From contig OZ245995.1 in assembly GCA_965230185.1 (NCBI GenBank), positions 4,278,001 to 4,342,000 on the forward strand: a stretch of 64,000 nucleotides of DNA, given 5' to 3'. The notes under the pieces were generated by a model. It was not told the DNA's origin, made no database searches, and worked only from the letters and a program-made list of their open reading frames with translations. The translations under genes and the position numbers were made by a program. Below are positions 61,051-64,000 of the stretch, piece after piece (positions within the stretch are counted from its first letter, which is position 1; each line of letters starts with the position of its first letter). The stretch comes from Motiliproteus sp965230185 (GTDB taxonomy: Bacteria > Pseudomonadota > Gammaproteobacteria > Pseudomonadales > Balneatricaceae).

Positions 61051-61228
61051 AACAAGCTCGCAAAAAGACCGGTCCATAGCCCCTGCTATCCGGGGAAGCA
61101 CAGCGCCGGTTGGGTTATTCGGGCCAGACCCGCTCCTGCCCCGTACAGCAAAACCCTCCCGGGCAGCTGTAGCAGGACGAAAGCGGGCAGCTCCTGTTCG
61201 ATTAATTCAGTTTCCCCGGGTCAGTGGA

Positions 61229-62752
61229 TCAGCGCCCCAGCACCGGCACCTGATGAGTATCGTGGGCAATACAGACGTTTTTGGTTTCCATATAGAAATC
61301 AAAGCTCCAGTCTCCGCCATCACGACCGATACCGGACATCTTCATGCCACCGAAAGGAGACGGCAGGTTACGGTTGTTTTCGGAGTTGACCCACAGCATG
61401 CCGGCATCCACCCGGTCAGCCATACGCATGGCGCGACCGGTGTTGCTGGTCCAGATATAGCCGGCCAGACCGTATATGGTTTCGTTAGCCAGCCTGACGG
61501 CATCTTCTTCGGTTTCGAATTCGATCGCCGTCAGCACAGGACCGAAGATCTCTTCCCGGGCGATACGCATGCTGTTATCAGCGTCGACAAACAGTGTCGG
61601 GGTGACAAAATTGCCCGGCCCCATTTCATCACGCAGCGACTGTCCACCGACGGCAATGGTTGCACCATCCTGCTCAGCGGTCTCAAAGTAGCTGGTGACT
61701 TTGTCATAGTGGCCGGTGTGGACCAGAGGCCCGACTTCGGTTTCAGGATCCAGCGGGTGGCCGACCCTGATGGCAGCCACTCGCTGCTTCAGCGCCGCCA
61801 GGAAGCGGTCGCTGATCCCCTTCTGGATCAGCAGACGGCTGGAGCTGGTGCAGCGCTGGCCATTCAGGCTGTAGATCATAAACACCACCGCATCCAGGGC
61901 GCGATCAAAGTCGGCATCGTCGAATACGATCACCGGATTCTTACCGCCCAGCTCCAGATGCAGTCGTTTCAGGGTCGGTGCGGCCTGCGCCTGAATCAGC
62001 TTACCGGTCGCGGAATCCCCCACCAGGGCCACCGCCTTGATAGCGGGATGTTCGGTCAGGGCCTTACCAGCCACCGAGCCGAAGCCGTTGACCATATTCC
62101 AGACACCTTTCGGAAGACCGGCCGCCTCGGCACACTCTGCCAGAATCGACGCGCTCAGCGGGCTCAGCTCCGCCGGCTTATGCACAACCGTGCAACCGGC
62201 AGCCAGCGCCGGAGCAATCTTCCAGGTGGACAGCATAAAGGGCGTATTCCAGGGAGTAATGACAGCCACCGGGCCGATCGGATTGCGAACCGTATAGTTG
62301 GTGTGCTCAGCCTGATGCAGCGACAGTCCATTGCGGGCTTCCGGCGCCTTGTCAGCGAAGAAGCGGAAGTTTGCCGCCCCGCGCACCGCCGCCTGTCGCA
62401 TAAAACGCAGGGGCTGACCACAGTCCATGGACTCCACCAGGGCGATCTCTTCAGCACGTTTTTCCAGCTCGTCACCGAGGCGGTGAAGGATCTTACGGCG
62501 CTCGGCACCGGGCGTAGCCGCCCATTCGGCAGCGGCAGCGGCCGCCGCTTCGCAGGCCGCGTTGACATCCTCTTCAGAGGCCGCAACCACCCTGCCCAGA
62601 AAGCTCTGATCGCAGGGCGTGGTGTTGTCGAACGTCTCACCTTCGCTGCCCGGTGTCCATTCCCCGTTGATGTAGTGCCCCAGGGTCTGTTCCCTGAAGC
62701 GCGCCAGGTACCCCTCCGCCTTATCGATATTCGCTTGCAGTTGTTCGCTCAT
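61229..62752 (-). CDS. hpaE: 5-carboxymethyl-2-hydroxymuconate semialdehyde dehydrogenase HpaE
   Basis: 507 residues from ATG 62752; an in-frame start at 62830 adds 26 residues that do not fit the family. HpaE features: GHYINGEWTPGSEGETFDNTTPCDQS, VITPWNTPFMLSTWKIAPALAAGCTVVHKPAELSPLS, catalytic Glu in HLELGGKNPVI and Cys in NGQRCTSSSRLL. Oxidises the HpaD product with NAD+. 120 bases downstream of hpaG2 on the same strand. Confidence 0.94.
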   Translation of the reverse strand: MSEQLQANIDKAEGYLARFREQTLGHYINGEWTPGSEGETFDNTTPCDQSFLGRVVAASEEDVNAACEAAAAAAAEWAATPGAERRKILHRLGDELEKRAEEIALVESMDCGQPLRFMRQAAVRGAANFRFFADKAPEARNGLSLHQAEHTNYTVRNPIGPVAVITPWNTPFMLSTWKIAPALAAGCTVVHKPAELSPLSASILAECAEAAGLPKGVWNMVNGFGSVAGKALTEHPAIKAVALVGDSATGKLIQAQAAPTLKRLHLELGGKNPVIVFDDADFDRALDAVVFMIYSLNGQRCTSSSRLLIQKGISDRFLAALKQRVAAIRVGHPLDPETEVGPLVHTGHYDKVTSYFETAEQDGATIAVGGQSLRDEMGPGNFVTPTLFVDADNSMRIAREEIFGPVLTAIEFETEEDAVRLANETIYGLAGYIWTSNTGRAMRMADRVDAGMLWVNSENNRNLPSPFGGMKMSGIGRDGGDWSFDFYMETKNVCIAHDTHQVPVLGR

Positions 62753-62872
62753 TTTTTGTTCTCTCGTAGTATTTCCGGGGAGCTCTTTCAGGTAGAGCAT
62801 CTCTGAAATTTTTGCGGCTGGTCCGGGCATATGCCTGCAGCAGCCATAATCGACTTCACAGACACCGGAGCA

Positions 62873-63661
62873 TCAGTAGTTGTCGCCGTAGAACTCCTGT
62901 TCGGAAACGATGCGGGTTTCCAGCGCACCAATCTTTTCGATCTCACAAACCACGGTGTCGCCGGGTTGCATATCCTTCAGGCCTTTCGGTGTACCGGTGG
63001 CGATCATGTCACCCGGTTTCAGGGTCATGATTCCGCTCAGGTACTCCACCAGGAAAGGCACATCGAAGATCATGTCCGCCGTCGTGCCCTGCTGGGTCAG
63101 CTCGCCGTTGACGTGGGTGGTCAGTTTCAGGTTGCTGATATCACCCACATCCTCTTTGTCGATCAGCCAGGGGCCGATCGGGCAGAGAGAATCACGACTC
63201 TTCACCCGCAGATTCGGACGGTAGTAGTTTTCCAGGTAGTCGCGAATCGCGAAGTCATTACAGACCGTGTAACCGGCTATGTAGTCCATCGCCTCTTCGC
63301 GAGCGATGTTTTTGCCTTCCTTTCCGATGACTGCCACCAGCTCACACTCATAGTGCTGGAATTCGATATTGTCGGGCCGGCAGGCATTCTGCTTATGACC
63401 GGTCAGGGTATTGGCGCCCTTCAGGAACACCAGCGGTTCTTTCGGTGGCTCGAATGCCAGCTCGGAGGCGTGATCGGCGTAGTTCAGCCCCAGGGCGAAA
63501 ATGGTGCCCGGCTCTCTGATCGGACAGAGCCAGGTCACCTCCGCTTCGTCGACCAGCTGACCATCAGCGGTTTGCAACCGGCCGCTGTCTTCGACGGTTA
63601 CCTCCAGTTCGGAGCCGTTAAGCGGGCCGGCACCTTGAAAAAGTACGCGTGCGTGTTTCAT
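62873..63661 (-). CDS. hpaG2: HpaG2, fumarylacetoacetase-fold isomerase/decarboxylase subunit
   Basis: 262 residues, FAH fold. Metal-binding acidic residues lie in FQHYECELVAVIGKEGKNI, with YTVCNDFAIRDYLENYYRPNLRVKSRDSLCPIGPWL and SGIMTLKPGDMIATGTPKGL as typical segments. Acts in decarboxylation of 5-oxopent-3-ene-1,2,5-tricarboxylate and isomerisation of the product. In E. coli the two halves are one HpaG protein; here they are separate genes, as in Pseudomonas. Follows hpaG1 by 15 bases. Confidence 0.93.
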   Translation of the reverse strand: MKHARVLFQGAGPLNGSELEVTVEDSGRLQTADGQLVDEAEVTWLCPIREPGTIFALGLNYADHASELAFEPPKEPLVFLKGANTLTGHKQNACRPDNIEFQHYECELVAVIGKEGKNIAREEAMDYIAGYTVCNDFAIRDYLENYYRPNLRVKSRDSLCPIGPWLIDKEDVGDISNLKLTTHVNGELTQQGTTADMIFDVPFLVEYLSGIMTLKPGDMIATGTPKGLKDMQPGDTVVCEIEKIGALETRIVSEQEFYGDNY

Positions 63662-63676
63662 GCTTTGAAGCTCCTG

Positions 63677-64000
63677 TTACTGGCCAATCCGGTTATTCAG
63701 TTCAGTGACGCCGGCAATCGCGGACGATACGAGATCCCCTTTACTGACCGGTGCACGCTGCCCCGGAAAGCCAACGGCAATCAGATCACCCGGCTGCAGT
63801 GTCATGATGTAAGAGATGCTGCTGATCAGTTCGGTCACCCCGCGCATCAGCCGGCTAACCGGTGTTTCACCGACCAGCTCACCGTTCACCCGAGTCACCA
63901 CAGTCAGCGTCTGAGGGTCCTTTACGTCTCTGGCAGGAATGACACTCGCCCCCACCGGGGCGCTGCCATCCAGGCACTTACCTCTGATATCCGGACGGTA
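63677..64000 (-). CDS. hpaG1: HpaG1, partial (N-terminal part outside window)
   Basis: The frame is open to the last base; 107 C-terminal residues are visible. FAH fold: RPDIRGKCLDGSAPVGASVIPARDVKDP in outline, TVVTRVNGELVGETPVSRLMRGVTELISSISYIMTLQPGDLIAVGFPG. This is the HpaG N-terminal-subunit homologue, partner of hpaG2. The in-frame GTG at 63955 is internal. The remaining upper-pathway genes (hpaH, hpaI, perhaps hpaBC) would be expected beyond the window edge. Confidence 0.9.
   Translation of the reverse strand, partial: YRPDIRGKCLDGSAPVGASVIPARDVKDPQTLTVVTRVNGELVGETPVSRLMRGVTELISSISYIMTLQPGDLIAVGFPGQRAPVSKGDLVSSAIAGVTELNNRIGQ

Noticed and set aside
61253..62806. Long plus-strand reading frame (about 517 codons) opposite hpaE
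   Set aside because: Antisense shadow of hpaE: high-GC codon bias keeps the opposite strand open. No family motifs, and hpaE itself is unmistakable.
1..64000. tRNA, rRNA and intact insertion sequences
   Set aside because: I looked for T-loop-like GTTCGA patterns, rRNA-like segments and transposase motifs by eye and found none; a covariance-model scan would be needed to exclude unusual ones.

Overview
The window (moderately high GC, dense gene packing, many TRAP/tripartite transporters, Na+ antiporters and aromatic catabolism) looks like the chromosome of a marine or halotolerant gammaproteobacterium of the Oceanospirillales/Alteromonadales kind. This is inferred from gene content; no rRNA, tRNA, CRISPR array, prophage or intact insertion sequence was seen.

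Layout. 1-9573: end of a threonine aldolase gene, AraC regulator, SigZ-like sigma factor, class III nucleotide cyclase, a CopZ-like Fe-S/Zn protein divergent from a Cys-motif permease with two copies of one operator in its promoter, YceI plus a membrane protein, and an OmpR/EnvZ-type two-component pair. 9574-19974: NhaA Na+/H+ antiporter behind a hairpin-rich leader, then an eight-gene Mrp-type antiporter operon in an unusual order (E-F-G-[A C-term/B]-C-D-[A N-term]-x-D2). 19975-21212: gene-poor, with one small membrane protein between imperfect repeats. 21213-29473: two divergent LysR-controlled groups (SDR, RidA-like, luciferase-like monooxygenase; two nitronate monooxygenases), a cytochrome b561 variant and a GST. 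29844-31564: cysteine desulfhydrase/synthase-like gene divergent from a DecR-type Lrp regulator. 31629-36279: a large dCache-HAMP-PAS-GGDEF-EAL protein with an orphan periplasmic binding lipoprotein. 36615-41366: AEC transporter, universal stress protein and a TRAP transporter.

41741-64000 is a homoprotocatechuate (4-hydroxyphenylacetate) meta-cleavage region: hpaR, hpaD at one end, hpaF, a semialdehyde dehydrogenase, hpaE, hpaG2 and a partial hpaG1 at the other. Between them lies about 16 kb with a metallo-beta-lactamase-fold protein, DsbA-like protein, MoaF-like protein, two LuxR-type regulators, porin, aldehyde dehydrogenase, universal stress protein, TctCBA transporter, omega-aminotransferase and Bcr/CflA-type efflux protein.

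Two families of palindromes tie this region together. TTAAYATRTTAA occurs seven times before five transcription units (TRAP, hpaD, tctC, second luxR, MFS) and is the likely HpaR operator. ATCAACC-N4-GGTTGAT occurs three times exactly and once degenerately, before the MoaF-like gene, between the first luxR and porin, before usp/tct, and before the aminotransferase; it is the likely LuxR-type operator. The best reading is that the inserted module imports and deaminates an amine (aromatic amines such as dopamine or tyramine are the favoured guess), oxidises the aldehyde to an arylacetate, and hands it to the Hpa ring-cleavage pathway.
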